NCBI GenBank assembly: GCA_009839325.1
Contig: VXPW01000065.1
Coordinates: forward strand, 49,609 to 104,974
From: Rhodospirillales bacterium
GTDB taxonomy: Bacteria > Pseudomonadota > Alphaproteobacteria > TMED109
Reading direction: 5' to 3'
DNA length: 55,366 nt
The position numbers and the translations under genes were made by a program. Of the stretch, positions 18,586 through 30,128 are shown one piece after another (the first letter of the stretch is position 1; each line of letters begins with the position of its first letter). The notes beneath the pieces are model-generated. The model did not search any database. It was given only the letters and a program-made list of their open reading frames with translations, and was not told where the DNA came from.

Positions 18586-19020
18586 ATGGGGCGAACGCGT
18601 CCAGTGATCCTTTTCGACCTCGAATGCGACAGCGGCCACGTTTTCGAAGGCTGGTTTCCGAGCGGGGCTGACTATGACCAGCAATCCGCCAAGGGCCAGA
18701 TCCGTTGTCCAGTTTGCGATACGGTGAAGGTGAAGAAGGCGCCGATGGCGCAGCGGCCGGCCCGCGGGCAGGCCCGGGAGCCGGAGCGCAAGCAGGAGCA
18801 GGCTGCGATGCTGCAGGCCCTGCGCAAGCTGCGCCGGACGGTCGAGAAGAACAGCACGTACGTGGGTAACCGCTTTCCGGCCGAGGCGCGGGCCATGTAC
18901 GCGGGAGAACGCGAAGAGAAGAGCATTTACGGCGAGGCCACCTGCGAGGAAGCCCGGGAGTTGCGTGAAGAGGGCGTGCCGGTTTGCCCGCTTCCGTGGA
19001 TCGACCGGGCCGATCACTGA
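18586..19020 (+). CDS. DUF1178 family protein
   Basis: A protein of about 144 residues of the DUF1178 family. The N-terminal LFDLECDSGHVFEGWF pattern, the RCPVCDTVKVKKAPMAP-like region (here CPVCDTVKVKKAPMAQ) and the C-terminal GVPVCPLPWI are diagnostic. Paired Cys residues near the N-terminus suggest a small metal-binding knuckle. The function is unknown. The start is either ATG 18586 or GTG 18604; neither has a strong ribosome site. In many alphaproteobacteria this gene follows grxC and the Nit amidase, as here apart from the intervening methyltransferase. Confidence 0.9.
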   Translation: MGRTRPVILFDLECDSGHVFEGWFPSGADYDQQSAKGQIRCPVCDTVKVKKAPMAQRPARGQAREPERKQEQAAMLQALRKLRRTVEKNSTYVGNRFPAEARAMYAGEREEKSIYGEATCEEARELREEGVPVCPLPWIDRADH

Positions 19021-19098
19021 CCTTCGCGCCGGGCTTGTGCGCGGTACCGAGCCCCGACGCAGATCGGGCTGCGATCTGAAGGCAGTGCGAATTCAGCC

Positions 19099-21249
<2,151 letters not shown>

Positions 21250-21262
21250 GAGGCGGACGGGG

Positions 21263-22459
21263 GTGGCTAGCGACCTGTACTTGGTAGCCGCCATATTCGC
21301 GCCGCTGGCACTGGCCTGCGCCATCGGGTGGATCATCTACACCCGCAGTCTTCCCGCCCGCGATACCGAACCTGACAGCCCCGCCGGCCCGGCGGAAGAC
21401 GCCGCCGAGTCCGGCCACGACGCGGCTTCGGCGTTGCCGCCGCAGGCCACTGCTTCGCCGGCGATCCGGGAACTGGCCGAACAAATCCTCGGCGGCCATC
21501 GGCGGGCGCTCTCGCGCGGGATCACCTTGGTCGAATCCCGTCATCCCCGTGATCGGGCAGCGGCAGCCGGACTGGTGCAGGCGGTCTTCGGCAACGCCGG
21601 TTCCGCCATCCGGATCGGCATCTCGGGTCCACCTGGGGTCGGGAAATCGACCTTTTCCGAAGCGATCGGGCTTCATGCCATTGGCCAGGGGAAACGCGTG
21701 GCCGTGCTTGCGGTGGATCCCTCCAGCACGATTTCCGGGGGCTCCATTCTCGGAGACAAGACCCGGATGGAGCGGCTGGGCCGGTCCGACAGCGCCTACA
21801 TCCGCCCGAGCCCGTCTGGTGGTCTGCATGGAGGCATTGCACGCGGTGTGCGGGAATCGGTCACGCTGTGCGAGGCGGCCGGCTTCGACGTCATCTTGAT
21901 CGAGACCATGGGGGTCGGCCAGGCAGAGCTTGCCGTACGTGAGGTGGTCGACCTGGTTGCCCTGCTGGTGCAGCCAGGGGCCGGCGACAACTTGCAGGGC
22001 ATCAAGCGCGGGATCGTGGAGATCGCGGACTTCATCCTGGTCAACAAGGCGGATGGAGACCTGGCGCGGGCTGCGGAACTTACCGTCGGCGAGTACAAAC
22101 GGGCACTCCGGCTGATGTCTCCGCCGTCCGACTCCTGGAAGCCCGAGGTGTTCGCATGCTCGGCCGTTGAAGGGACGGGCATCAACCACGCCTGGGAACG
22201 CATCAAGGCGTTCGAGTCGGCCACCACGGGCGACGGAACCCGAGACGACGTCCGGGCCCGCCAGGCGGCGGAGGCCGTATGGAGCTACGTGAATCTCGCG
22301 CTGCGGGAGTCGTTCCGGGAAGTTCACGCGGAACCCCAGTCAGACGTGGCCCGCTGGGAAGCCGAGGTTCGCGGGGGCCGTATGGCTCCGGCTGCAGCCG
22401 CGGCGGCGCTGCTGGACATGATGCGCGATGGAAGGATCGCGACCGGGACGTCAGGATGA
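21263..22459 (+). CDS. meaB: MeaB GTPase chaperone of methylmalonyl-CoA mutase, with N-terminal membrane anchor
   Basis: A SIMIBI-class G3E GTPase that protects and reloads the mutase's B12. Walker A is GPPGVGKST at about residues 122-130, with DPSSTISGGSILGDKTRM, ETMGVGQAE and NKADGD as further G motifs. At 398 residues it is longer than usual. The extra N-terminal part has a clear transmembrane helix (residues about 5-26) and a Pro/Ala-rich linker before the conserved RELAEQILGGHRRALSRGITLVE start. The GTG at 21263 has GAGAGG upstream. A later in-frame start such as the TTG near 21433 would give the usual soluble form. The mutase gene lies 13 bp upstream. Confidence 0.92.
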   Translation: MASDLYLVAAIFAPLALACAIGWIIYTRSLPARDTEPDSPAGPAEDAAESGHDAASALPPQATASPAIRELAEQILGGHRRALSRGITLVESRHPRDRAAAAGLVQAVFGNAGSAIRIGISGPPGVGKSTFSEAIGLHAIGQGKRVAVLAVDPSSTISGGSILGDKTRMERLGRSDSAYIRPSPSGGLHGGIARGVRESVTLCEAAGFDVILIETMGVGQAELAVREVVDLVALLVQPGAGDNLQGIKRGIVEIADFILVNKADGDLARAAELTVGEYKRALRLMSPPSDSWKPEVFACSAVEGTGINHAWERIKAFESATTGDGTRDDVRARQAAEAVWSYVNLALRESFREVHAEPQSDVARWEAEVRGGRMAPAAAAAALLDMMRDGRIATGTSG

Positions 22460-22601
22460 CACTCTGCCCGCGGCGGAAACCGGCGCGACAGTGTTCCCGT
22501 AGCTCGGGCCGAACGACGGTGACCGCGGGCCCTGTACGGGACCCGCGCGTTGACCGATGCGGGAGTCGAGTGTCAGTGCGCATCCGGAGCAGGTTCGCCC
22601 A

Positions 22602-24008
22602 ATGCCGGTCGTGAACCGCAGGGGTCGGCGGCCGGGGTCAGCGCCCGTGCGCGCCGAGCGGCTCGGAGCCGCGCTCCTGGCCGCAGGGGTTGTCGTCGCG
22701 ACCACCGTCTGGGCAGTGCCGGCCCAGGGGCTCCCGCTGGTTCGGGACACGGAAATCGAAACGCACGTCCGCGCGTGGGCGGATCCCGTGTTTGCGGCCG
22801 CCGGCCTGGAGGCAAGCTCGGTCCGGCTGTATTTGGTGAACGAGCCGACGATCAACGCATTCGTGGCGGGCGGCCAAAACATTTTCGTCCACACCGGCCT
22901 GATCGTCCGCGCCGGAACTCCGGATGCCCTCGTGGGCGTGATTGCCCACGAGGCCGGACACATTGCAGCTGGACATCTCGTGCGGACCCGCGAGGCGGCG
23001 GAAAAGGCGGCGATCGCCGGACTGGCCACCACGCTGATCACGATCGGCGCGAGCGCGCTTGGCGGTGGGGATGATGCCATCTCGCTCGGGGCGGCCGGCA
23101 TGTCGCTGGGCGAGAACATTGCCAGCAGGATGTTCCTCCAGCATTCGCGCTCGGCTGAGTACGCGGCGGACCTGGCGGCGCTGCAGTACCTGGCTGCCGT
23201 GGGGCGACCGGCACGCCCGATGGTGGAGCTGCTGGTCGCGCTGCAAGCCAAGGAGCAAACGCAGGAACTCCTGGATCCGTACGCCCGCACCCATCCGCTG
23301 ACACAGGAGCGAATCCAGCAGATCCTGGATTGGACGCGCGGTGAGCAGGTGCCGCAGTCTCCAGAACGCGCCGCCGAGCAAGCCGCCTACGACCGCCTCG
23401 TTGCCAAGATCGTTGCCTTTACCGACCCGCCCGAACAGACGCTGCAGCGCTATGCCGGGGATGACAGCGTCGCCGGGCGGTACGCGCGCGCCATTGCCTA
23501 CTACCGCAAGTCAGACCTGAACGCGGCGTTGTCGTGGATTGACGAACTTATCGCCCAGAGCCCCGAAGACCATTACTTCCACGAGCTGCGCGGCCAGATC
23601 CTCCTCGAGCACGGCCGCGTTGCGGAGGCCTCCGAGAGTTATCGGCAGGCCGCGGAACTGGCACCGGAGGCGGCGCTGATCCTGGTTGGCTTCGCGCAGG
23701 CGGAGCTGGAAACCGGAGACGATTCAAGTCTTTCAGACGTGACAGCCGTGCTCGAACGCGTCCTGGACCTGGAACCGGCGAACGCCAAAGCCTGGCGCCT
23801 GCTCGCGGCCGCGCACGGTCGCGCCGGGAATGACGGGCTGGCCATGCTCGCGACGGCAGAACACGCACTCCTCCGTGGCCGTGCTGCCGATGCCCGGCGT
23901 TTTGCCGAGCGGGCGCTCAAGCACTTGCCCCCGGATTCACCCGCCTTTCAGCGCGCCGACGACATCGGGCAGTTGCTGAAGGACTCATCGGGAGCAACCC
24001 GGCGCTAG
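22602..24008 (+). CDS. M48 family zinc metalloprotease with C-terminal TPR repeats (BepA-like)
   Basis: A 468-residue envelope protease. An N-terminal hydrophobic segment (ALLAAGVVVATTVWAVPAQG) is a probable signal peptide or anchor. The zinc site is HEAGH in VIAHEAGHIAAGHL, with a third ligand expected in the SAEYAADLAAL region. The C-terminal half (from about residue 290) contains tetratricopeptide-like helices. The layout resembles BepA/YfgC, which degrades or assembles outer-membrane proteins. The ATG at 22602 is preferred over 22557 because it is closer to the signal segment and has GGAGCAGG upstream. A DsbA-like gene follows, a pairing common in alphaproteobacteria. Confidence 0.92.
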   Translation: MPVVNRRGRRPGSAPVRAERLGAALLAAGVVVATTVWAVPAQGLPLVRDTEIETHVRAWADPVFAAAGLEASSVRLYLVNEPTINAFVAGGQNIFVHTGLIVRAGTPDALVGVIAHEAGHIAAGHLVRTREAAEKAAIAGLATTLITIGASALGGGDDAISLGAAGMSLGENIASRMFLQHSRSAEYAADLAALQYLAAVGRPARPMVELLVALQAKEQTQELLDPYARTHPLTQERIQQILDWTRGEQVPQSPERAAEQAAYDRLVAKIVAFTDPPEQTLQRYAGDDSVAGRYARAIAYYRKSDLNAALSWIDELIAQSPEDHYFHELRGQILLEHGRVAEASESYRQAAELAPEAALILVGFAQAELETGDDSSLSDVTAVLERVLDLEPANAKAWRLLAAAHGRAGNDGLAMLATAEHALLRGRAADARRFAERALKHLPPDSPAFQRADDIGQLLKDSSGATRR

Positions 24009-24041
24009 ATTGTTGTCCTGGAACTGCTCGGAGAAACATCC

Positions 24042-24767
24042 ATGCTGAGAACCTTCGCTGCGTTTGGCGCGCTGATGCTTGCAGCGCTCCTCGGCGGCCC
24101 GCTCGGGGCCGCGGAGCTGAACCGACAGGACGTGGAAACGATTGTCCGCGAGTACCTGAACGAGAATCCCAACGTCATCTACGAAGCCGTCGAAAAGCAT
24201 CAGAGGCAGCTGGCGGAAGAGGCCAAGCGACAGCAGGATGCCGCGCTTGCCACCAATTACGAGACGATCGTGGAAGGCTCGCCGGCCGTGGGTGCTGCGG
24301 GCGCGGACGCCATCACTGTGGTGGAGTTCTTTGACTACAACTGTGGCTACTGCAAGCGGTCGATGGACGCCATTCTTCAGGTCCTCGACAGCGAGACCGA
24401 CGTACGCTTCGTCTTCGTGGAGTTCCCGATCCTGGCCCCGAGTTCACGAACGGCGGCACTTGCAGCTCTGGCCGCCGACAAGCAGGGCGCCTATTTCGAA
24501 CTCCACCGGGCGCTGATGCAGCATCGCGGAGCGCTGACGGACACCCGGGTGATGGAGATCGCCGCGGAGCTCGACCTCGATGTCGCGCAACTGGCACGGG
24601 ACATGGAGGACGCGTCGATCGTGGCCGCCCTGGAGCGCAACGCCGCCGTTGGCGAGGCCGTCGGGGTTCAGGGGACGCCGTTCTTCCTGGTCAACCAGAA
24701 GGCCTATCCCGGCTGGCTCGACGTGGAAGCGCTTCGGAGTGCCATTTCGGCCGCACGAGCCGGCTGA
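24042..24767 (+). CDS. Periplasmic DsbA-family thiol-disulfide oxidoreductase (Com1/ScsC-like)
   Basis: A 241-residue thioredoxin-fold protein with an N-terminal signal peptide (FGALMLAALLGGPLGAAE). A helical N-terminal region with YLNENPNVIYEAVEKHQ resembles the ScsC/Com1 copper-resistance N-domain. The redox motif is CGYC in FFDYNCGYCKRSM, and the cis-Pro loop is GVQGTPFFLVN. It would introduce or isomerise disulfides in secreted proteins. It starts 33 bp after the M48 protease gene, probably in one transcript. Confidence 0.94.
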   Translation: MLRTFAAFGALMLAALLGGPLGAAELNRQDVETIVREYLNENPNVIYEAVEKHQRQLAEEAKRQQDAALATNYETIVEGSPAVGAAGADAITVVEFFDYNCGYCKRSMDAILQVLDSETDVRFVFVEFPILAPSSRTAALAALAADKQGAYFELHRALMQHRGALTDTRVMEIAAELDLDVAQLARDMEDASIVAALERNAAVGEAVGVQGTPFFLVNQKAYPGWLDVEALRSAISAARAG

Positions 24768-24861
24768 GGAAGGCCTGCGTCGGCGGGTCCGGGCCGCCGC
24801 GGGACCGGGCCCACCGACCGCTGCCGGGCGAGCTTCCGCTTAGTTGACCGCGAAGAGCGCT

Positions 24862-24879
24862 GCGGCAAGGGCTTGCCGC
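24862..24879. terminator. Strong hairpin between convergent dsbA-like and quinone oxidoreductase genes
   Basis: GCGGCAAG (24862-24869) and CTTGCCGC (24872-24879) form a perfect eight-base inverted repeat. It lies inside a second one, GAGCTTCCG (24830-24838) with CGGAAGCTC (24880-24888). The position between converging genes fits a bidirectional terminator, but there is no T-tract on either side. Confidence 0.4.
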
Positions 24880-24886
24880 CGGAAGC

Positions 24887-25903
24887 TCATGAGTCGCCGG
24901 CGTCTCCACCGACCGTCAGCAGGATTTTCCCGACGCAGCTGCCGGCCTCCATTTCCCGGTGAGCGGCTGCCGCCTGATGGAGGGGAAAAGTACGCGCCGT
25001 CACCGGCCGGATTTGCCCGGAGACGAACAGGGGCCAGACATGCTCGAGCAATGCGTCGCGCAGTCGGCCCTTCTCGGCGACGCTGCGGGGACGGAGGGTG
25101 GAGGCGGTCACGGTGAGCCGCTTCTGCAGGAGCGGGAGCAGGTTCGCTTCCACCTTGAAACCGCCGAGGAAGGCGATGATCGCTAGTCTCCCCTCGACCT
25201 TCAGCGCATCGAGGTTCCGGGCGAAATAGGCCCCTCCCACCATGTCCAAAATCAGGTCGACGCCCGCGTCTCCGGTGCCCCCGAGGACGGCTGCGACGAA
25301 ATCCTCGGTCTTGTAGTTGATTCCCCGCTCCGCACCGAGACGCTCGCAGGCCCGCGCCCGATCATCGCTGCCGGCGGTCGCGAACACCCGCGCACCGAAC
25401 GCCCGCCCGAGCTGGATGGCGGTCGTGCCGATTCCCGAGGCGCCGCCGTGCACCAGCAGCGTTTCGCCGGCCTGCAAGCACCCGCGCTCGAAGACATTGG
25501 CCCAGACCGTGTTGAACGTCTCGGGCAGCCCGGCTGCGTCCGCGACGGAAACACCTTCCGGTACCGGCAGCGCCTGAGCATCCGGCGCGACGCAGTACTC
25601 CGCGTAGCCGCCTCCCGCAACCAGCGCAGCGACCGACTGGCCCACCGAGAATCGGTCGACGCCGGCCCCGGCCTTCACGATCTCGCCGGCGACTTCAAGC
25701 CCCGGCAGGTCGCTCGCCCCTGGCGGCGCCGGATACAATCCCTGCCGCTGCATGACGTCCGGGCGGTTGACACCAGCCGCCTGCACCCGAATCAGGACTT
25801 CGTCATGGCCAGGTTCGGGGACCGGCCGCCGGCACGGAACCAGCACCTCCGGACCGCCGGGCGCGGCGATCTCAATCGCATCCATCTGGGTGGGAACGAC
25901 CAT
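24887..25903 (-). CDS. NAD(P)H:quinone oxidoreductase, zinc-free MDR family (QOR/PIG3-like)
   Basis: A medium-chain dehydrogenase/reductase of about 338 residues. AGVNRPDVMQRQGLYPAPPG and the GLEVAGEIVKAG segment are typical of the TP53I3/QOR subgroup. The nucleotide motif is GGASGIGTTAIQLGRAFGA. The structural zinc cysteines of alcohol dehydrogenases are absent, so it should be a zinc-free NADPH-dependent quinone reductase. Start codons at 25903 and 25885 both fit and neither has a good ribosome site. It is divergent from the DUF1192 gene. Confidence 0.92.
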   Translation of the reverse strand: MVVPTQMDAIEIAAPGGPEVLVPCRRPVPEPGHDEVLIRVQAAGVNRPDVMQRQGLYPAPPGASDLPGLEVAGEIVKAGAGVDRFSVGQSVAALVAGGGYAEYCVAPDAQALPVPEGVSVADAAGLPETFNTVWANVFERGCLQAGETLLVHGGASGIGTTAIQLGRAFGARVFATAGSDDRARACERLGAERGINYKTEDFVAAVLGGTGDAGVDLILDMVGGAYFARNLDALKVEGRLAIIAFLGGFKVEANLLPLLQKRLTVTASTLRPRSVAEKGRLRDALLEHVWPLFVSGQIRPVTARTFPLHQAAAAHREMEAGSCVGKILLTVGGDAGDS

Positions 25904-26006
25904 CAAGGTTGTCCGAAACGGCTGATGAAGCGCGCAGTATGCCAGACGAATATCAACTGTTGTCCGCATTCTGGCGGCTGCCGGCACCTGTGGGTAAAGT
26001 GCCCTG

Positions 26007-26195
26007 ATGGCAATGGAAGACGACATCCTGGTTCCGAAGCCCGCGGCCAATTTCCCGCGGAACCTGGAACCGCTCTCGGTCGACGCACTGAAGCAGTACC
26101 TGGTCGAACTCGACCGGGAACGTTCGCGCACGCAGCAGGAGCTGGAACGGAAACAGCGGGCCACTGCCGCCGCCGAGCAGGTTTTCCGGTCCTGA
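26007..26195 (+). CDS. DUF1192 family small protein
   Basis: A 62-residue protein with the DUF1192 pattern: an acidic N-terminus (MEDDILVPKP), then LEPLSVDALKQYLVELDRE and a charged helix rich in Glu, Arg and Gln that may form a coiled coil. No membrane segment is seen. The function is unknown. The family is common in alphaproteobacteria, often divergent from a quinone oxidoreductase gene, as here. Confidence 0.88.
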   Translation: MAMEDDILVPKPAANFPRNLEPLSVDALKQYLVELDRERSRTQQELERKQRATAAAEQVFRS

Positions 26196-26246
26196 CCGCT
26201 GAGCAGGCCAGGCATTCCCTGTTCACGCTGCTGACCTGAGTTTTCT

Positions 26247-27542
26247 ATGTCCAGAACTGGCGACTACCACCTAGACACACTCGCTGTGCATGCGGGCCAG
26301 CGCCCCGACCCACAGCACGGAGCCCGCGCCCAGCCGGTCTACCAGACCACGAGCTACGTCTTCGAGGACGCCGACCACGCGGCGTCGCTGTTCAACCTGG
26401 AACGCGCCGGCCACATCTACAGCCGCATTTCCAACCCGACGGTTGCCGCCCTGGAAGAACGCCTTGCAGCACTCGAAGGGGGTGTCGCCGGAATCTGCAC
26501 CGCGAGCGGTCAGGCGGCGCTCCACTTGGCAATCGCGACATTGCTGTCCGCCGGTGATCACATCGTCTCCTCCGGCGCCCTGTACGGCGGCAGCCGCAAC
26601 CTGCTGGACCTGACCCTTCCGCGCTTCGGCATCTCGACCACCTTCGTCGATCCGCGGGATCACACAGCGATGCGCAAGGCCATCCGGCCGGAGACGCGAC
26701 TGGTCTTTGCCGAGACGATCGGCAATCCGGGCCTTGAAGTGCTGGACCTGGAAGCGGTCGCCGACATCGCTCATGCGGCGGAGGTCCCGCTCCTCGTCGA
26801 CAACACGTTTGCAACCCCGCACTTGTTGCGCCCGATCGAGCACGGCGCCGACATCGTGATGCATTCGGCGACGAAGTTCCTCGGCGGCCACGGCGTGGCC
26901 ATCGGCGGCGCGCTGATCGACGGCGGGAATTTCGACTGGGTGGGGAGCGGGCGGTATCCCACGATCACGGAGCCCTATGCCGGATACCACGGTATCCGCT
27001 TTGCCGACGAATTCGGTCCGGCTGCATTTGCCGCCCGGGCCCGCGCCGAGGGGCTCCGCGACTTCGGAGCCTGCATGAGTCCCCAGCACGCGTTCTACAT
27101 CTTGCTCGGAGTCGAGACCTTGGGGCCGCGCATGGACCGCCACGTGGCGAACGCCAGGGCAGTGGCGGAGATGTTGGAAGCCCGGGAGGACGTGCCCTGG
27201 GTCGCATGGCCGGGCCTCGAATCGCACCCCGACCATGCGCTGGCCGAGCGGCTGCTGCCCCATGGCTCCGGCGCCATCATTTCGTTTGGCGCGCCTGGGG
27301 GGCGCGACGGTGGACGTGCATTGATCGCCAAGCTGTCCGTGTTCTCGCACCTCGCGAATGTGGGCGACGCCAAGTCGCTGGTGATTCACCCGGCCAGCAC
27401 AACGCACGCGCAGCTCGACGAGGTCGGGCTGCGCGAGGCGGGCGTGGACGAAGGGCTGGTCCGTTTGTCGGTGGGTCTCGAGCACATTGACGACCTGCAG
27501 GCCGATCTCAAGCGCGGGCTGGACGCCGCGACACGCGCATGA
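26247..27542 (+). CDS. metY: O-acetylhomoserine aminocarboxypropyltransferase (sulfhydrylase)
   Basis: PLP enzyme of the Cys/Met metabolism family that makes homocysteine from O-acetylhomoserine and sulfide. [21 protein letters not shown] and [18 protein letters not shown] are typical of the MetY branch. The PLP lysine is Lys210 in [12 protein letters not shown], and the C-terminal substrate loop is [13 protein letters not shown]. The 431-residue length is normal. It would supply homocysteine to MetH, encoded elsewhere in this window. It overlaps the next gene by four bases. Confidence 0.95.
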   Translation: MSRTGDYHLDTLAVHAGQRPDPQHGARAQPVYQTTSYVFEDADHAASLFNLERAGHIYSRISNPTVAALEERLAALEGGVAGICTASGQAALHLAIATLLSAGDHIVSSGALYGGSRNLLDLTLPRFGISTTFVDPRDHTAMRKAIRPETRLVFAETIGNPGLEVLDLEAVADIAHAAEVPLLVDNTFATPHLLRPIEHGADIVMHSATKFLGGHGVAIGGALIDGGNFDWVGSGRYPTITEPYAGYHGIRFADEFGPAAFAARARAEGLRDFGACMSPQHAFYILLGVETLGPRMDRHVANARAVAEMLEAREDVPWVAWPGLESHPDHALAERLLPHGSGAIISFGAPGGRDGGRALIAKLSVFSHLANVGDAKSLVIHPASTTHAQLDEVGLREAGVDEGLVRLSVGLEHIDDLQADLKRGLDAATRA

Positions 27543-28339
27543 GGATTCGGGTCGCCGGACGGGCGGTCTACCTGACGGACGGCGGGCGGCCGTTCGAGCC
27601 CGACATGCCGGCGGTTGTCCTCCTGCACGGAGCGGGCATGGACCACAGCGTGTGGAGTCTTCCGGCGCGGTGGTTCGCCCATCATGGCTACACGGTCTGC
27701 GCGCCCGATTTTCCCGGCCACGGTCGAAGCGAGGGGCCGCCCGCGGCGACGGTCGCCGATCTCGCCGACTGGTCGATGGCCGTGTTGTCGGAACTCGGGG
27801 CCAGCGTCGCCTGCGTGGCCGGCCACAGCATGGGCGCTCTGGTGGCGCTTGAAAGCGCCCGCCGGCATCCGGACCGGGTCAGCGCCCTGGCCCTGTTCGG
27901 GGCGGCGCCGGCAATGCCCGTGCACCCGAATCTCCTCGAGGCAGCCGCCGAGCGCCCGACTGCAGCGGCGGCGATGATGACGGAATGGGGGCACGCCTCC
28001 GCCGCGCGACTGGGAGGCGGGCGCAATCCCGGGATGTGGATGACCGGCGGCGCACTCCGTCTGCTGGCGCGTGCCCCGGCCGGGACGCTTCATGCGGCTC
28101 TTGCCCTCTGCAATGCCTACGAAGAGGGGCCGGCTGCCGCCGCGGCTGTCACGATGCCGACCCGGGTGATCAGCGGCTCGGACGATCGCATGACACCGGC
28201 GCGGGCCGGTCGGAAATTGAGTCTTGCCATCCCCGGCGCCGTGTTCGAGGAAATTCCGGAGTGCGGGCACATGATGATGACCGAGGCGCCCGAGCAGACG
28301 CTCCGGGCAGTCCGCACGGCTTTCGACGCTCAGCGATGA
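27539..28339 (+). CDS. Alpha/beta hydrolase
   Basis: A 266-residue cytoplasmic alpha/beta hydrolase. The oxyanion motif is LLHGAGMDHSVW, the nucleophile elbow is GHSMGA with Ser97, an Asp lies in ISGSDDRMTP, and the catalytic His is in ECGHMMM near the C-terminus. The substrate is unknown. It overlaps metY and the following thioesterase by four bases on each side (ATGA both times), a tight three-gene operon. A link to homoserine ester or methionine metabolism is conceivable only from this context. Confidence 0.9.
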   Translation: MRIRVAGRAVYLTDGGRPFEPDMPAVVLLHGAGMDHSVWSLPARWFAHHGYTVCAPDFPGHGRSEGPPAATVADLADWSMAVLSELGASVACVAGHSMGALVALESARRHPDRVSALALFGAAPAMPVHPNLLEAAAERPTAAAAMMTEWGHASAARLGGGRNPGMWMTGGALRLLARAPAGTLHAALALCNAYEEGPAAAAAVTMPTRVISGSDDRMTPARAGRKLSLAIPGAVFEEIPECGHMMMTEAPEQTLRAVRTAFDAQR

Positions 28340-28848
28340 ATACGGCCGCCCCGGAGCCGCGGGCGCTGCGTGCGCACTATCCGTACTGGCGGGAGCTTCA
28401 GACCCGCTGGGGGGACAATGACATCTACGGCCACATGAACAATGTGGTGCACTATCAGCTGTTTGACACGGTCGTGAACCGGTTTTACGCGGAGGACGCC
28501 GGGTGGAATCCTGCCACGTCAGAGGCGATCGGCATCACGCCCGAGACGCGGTGCCGGTATTTCAAGCAGCTTCGCTATCCCGATCCCGTCGATGCCGGGG
28601 TCCGCGCGGCGCATGTCGGGCGGAAGAGCCTCGTTTTCGATATCGGCTTATTCCGACGCGGCGATCCCGACCCCGCCGCAATCGGTTATTTCGTCCACGT
28701 GTTCGTGGCCCGGGAACGCCAGGAGCAGACGGTGGCGGTTCCGGCCGGCATTCTCGCCGCCGTCCAGCGCCTGATGGCTGGCGCCGACGGAGCGGGGCAG
28801 GAACCGGGCGCGGGGCCTACAGCTTCAGTCCGGCAAACCGCCGGTTGA
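28336..28848 (+). CDS. Hotdog-fold acyl-CoA thioesterase (YbgC/FadM type)
   Basis: A 170-residue thioesterase. [20 protein letters not shown] at residues 24-43 is the family motif; Asp27 or Asp29 is the catalytic acid. The central stretch [15 protein letters not shown] is the dimer-forming strand region. It probably hydrolyses small or aromatic acyl-CoA esters. Its start overlaps the upstream hydrolase stop, and its 3' end overlaps the end of the convergent rpmE gene by 32 bp. Confidence 0.92.
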   Translation: MNTAAPEPRALRAHYPYWRELQTRWGDNDIYGHMNNVVHYQLFDTVVNRFYAEDAGWNPATSEAIGITPETRCRYFKQLRYPDPVDAGVRAAHVGRKSLVFDIGLFRRGDPDPAAIGYFVHVFVARERQEQTVAVPAGILAAVQRLMAGADGAGQEPGAGPTASVRQTAG

Positions 28849-29038
28849 ATCGCGCCACTTGGCCGCCGGACTCGCGCAACTGCACCGGCCCGCCGGTCCA
28901 GGCGGGATGGGTCAGCGGGTCCACGTCAAGCTTGAGGGTGTCCCCGGGTTTGCCCCACGTCGAACGTGTCGCGAACTCGGTCCCATCGGTCATGACCACG
29001 GTGATCTCGTGATAATCGGGGTGAATATCCTTCTTCAT
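28817..29038 (-). CDS. rpmE: Ribosomal protein L31, zinc-independent form
   Basis: A 73-residue large-subunit ribosomal protein. [19 protein letters not shown] and the [20 protein letters not shown] segment are typical of alphaproteobacterial L31. It has no cysteines, so it is the C-minus (zinc-free) type. The start at 29038 is chosen from homology; an ATG four codons upstream is also in frame. The last 32 bp overlap the convergent thioesterase gene. Confidence 0.96.
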   Translation of the reverse strand: MKKDIHPDYHEITVVMTDGTEFATRSTWGKPGDTLKLDVDPLTHPAWTGGPVQLRESGGQVARFNRRFAGLKL

Positions 29039-29078
29039 GGCCTCGACCATCGTAAATGCGGGCGGGAGAACTCAAGCC

Positions 29079-29107
29079 TAAATACCGGATCGGCAACAGC
29101 CGGACAA
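29079..29107 (-). promoter_or_regulatory. Candidate rpmE promoter
   Basis: On the minus strand TTGTCC (29107-29102) and TATTTA (29084-29079) are 17 bases apart, about 40 bp before the rpmE start. It is a partial match to the sigma70 consensus. Confidence 0.35.
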
Positions 29108-29169
29108 CCCGTGTGTCGCCGGGGGCCTCGCGTCCGCACAGGTCCCGGTTTTTCGCGTAGGGTGCCGTA

Positions 29170-30123
29170 GTGGACACCGATCACAGCCAGCAGGCGGATC
29201 TCGCTGTGGGCGAGGGGCACGTGCTGCACGTGCGGACGTACGGAAGTGAAAGCGGAATCCCGGCCGTGTACCTGCACGGGGGGCCGGGCAGCGGATGCCA
29301 GCCGGCCCACGCGCGACTATTCGATGCCGCCCGTTTCCGGATCGTGCTGTTCGATCAGCGCGGTGCGGGCCGGTCGCGTCCGAAACGAGGCCTTTCTGCC
29401 AATACCACCGCGCATCTGGTGACCGACCTGGAACGGGTACGCAGCCATCTGGGTATCGACCGATGGCTGGTGGTGGGAGGGTCCTGGGGAAGCACCCTGG
29501 CGCTCGCCTACGCACAGGCCTTTCCTGAGCAAGTCCTCGGGATTGTCCTCAGGGCCGTCTTCCTGGGAACCCGCCACGAGTGCGAATGGGCGTTCCGCGG
29601 TGCGGCGGAAACCTTCCGGCCTGAATTGTGGGCAGCGTTTCGGGACCTGCTGCCCAAACCCGAAAGGGAGGACCCGATCCGCGCCTATGGCCGCCGGCTA
29701 GAAGATCCGGACCCAAGAATCCATCTGCCCGCTGCAGAAGCCTGGGCGGTATACGAAGGGACCCTCTCGACGATTTCGCCGCCGGAACCGAAGCTGCCGG
29801 CCCGGCTTGACCGGGGGCCTCGCTCCGACGACGGGAAAGGGCCGAATACACCGTACGTGGAGTGGCACTACATAAGGAACGATTTCTTTCTGGAACCCGA
29901 TCAGCTCGTGCGAAACGCTGACCGGCTCCGTGGCATCCCCGGGCGAATCGTGCAGGGACGGTACGACCTGCTGTGCCCGCCCGCCGCCGCCGCCGCCATC
30001 GCGCGGGCGTGGCCTGATTCGCAGCTCACGGTTGTGCCGGGCACGGGGCACGCCGGAACGGAGCCGCCGATCCGGAATGCGCTTACCGCTGCCATCAGAG
30101 AGCTGGGTGCGCGGTACGGATAA
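29170..30123 (+). CDS. pip: Proline iminopeptidase
   Basis: An alpha/beta-hydrolase peptidase of family S33 that removes N-terminal proline. LHGGPGSGCQPAH is the oxyanion-hole motif and GGSWGS holds the nucleophile Ser105. DQRGAGRSRP and WEGTLS-like AVYEGTLSTI are conserved, and the C-terminal His is in GTGHAG. The N-terminus is shorter than in Xanthomonas-type enzymes, beginning at a GTG. The length is 317 residues. It is followed closely by another alpha/beta hydrolase. Confidence 0.9.
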   Translation: MDTDHSQQADLAVGEGHVLHVRTYGSESGIPAVYLHGGPGSGCQPAHARLFDAARFRIVLFDQRGAGRSRPKRGLSANTTAHLVTDLERVRSHLGIDRWLVVGGSWGSTLALAYAQAFPEQVLGIVLRAVFLGTRHECEWAFRGAAETFRPELWAAFRDLLPKPEREDPIRAYGRRLEDPDPRIHLPAAEAWAVYEGTLSTISPPEPKLPARLDRGPRSDDGKGPNTPYVEWHYIRNDFFLEPDQLVRNADRLRGIPGRIVQGRYDLLCPPAAAAAIARAWPDSQLTVVPGTGHAGTEPPIRNALTAAIRELGARYG

Positions 30124-30128
30124 CGATC

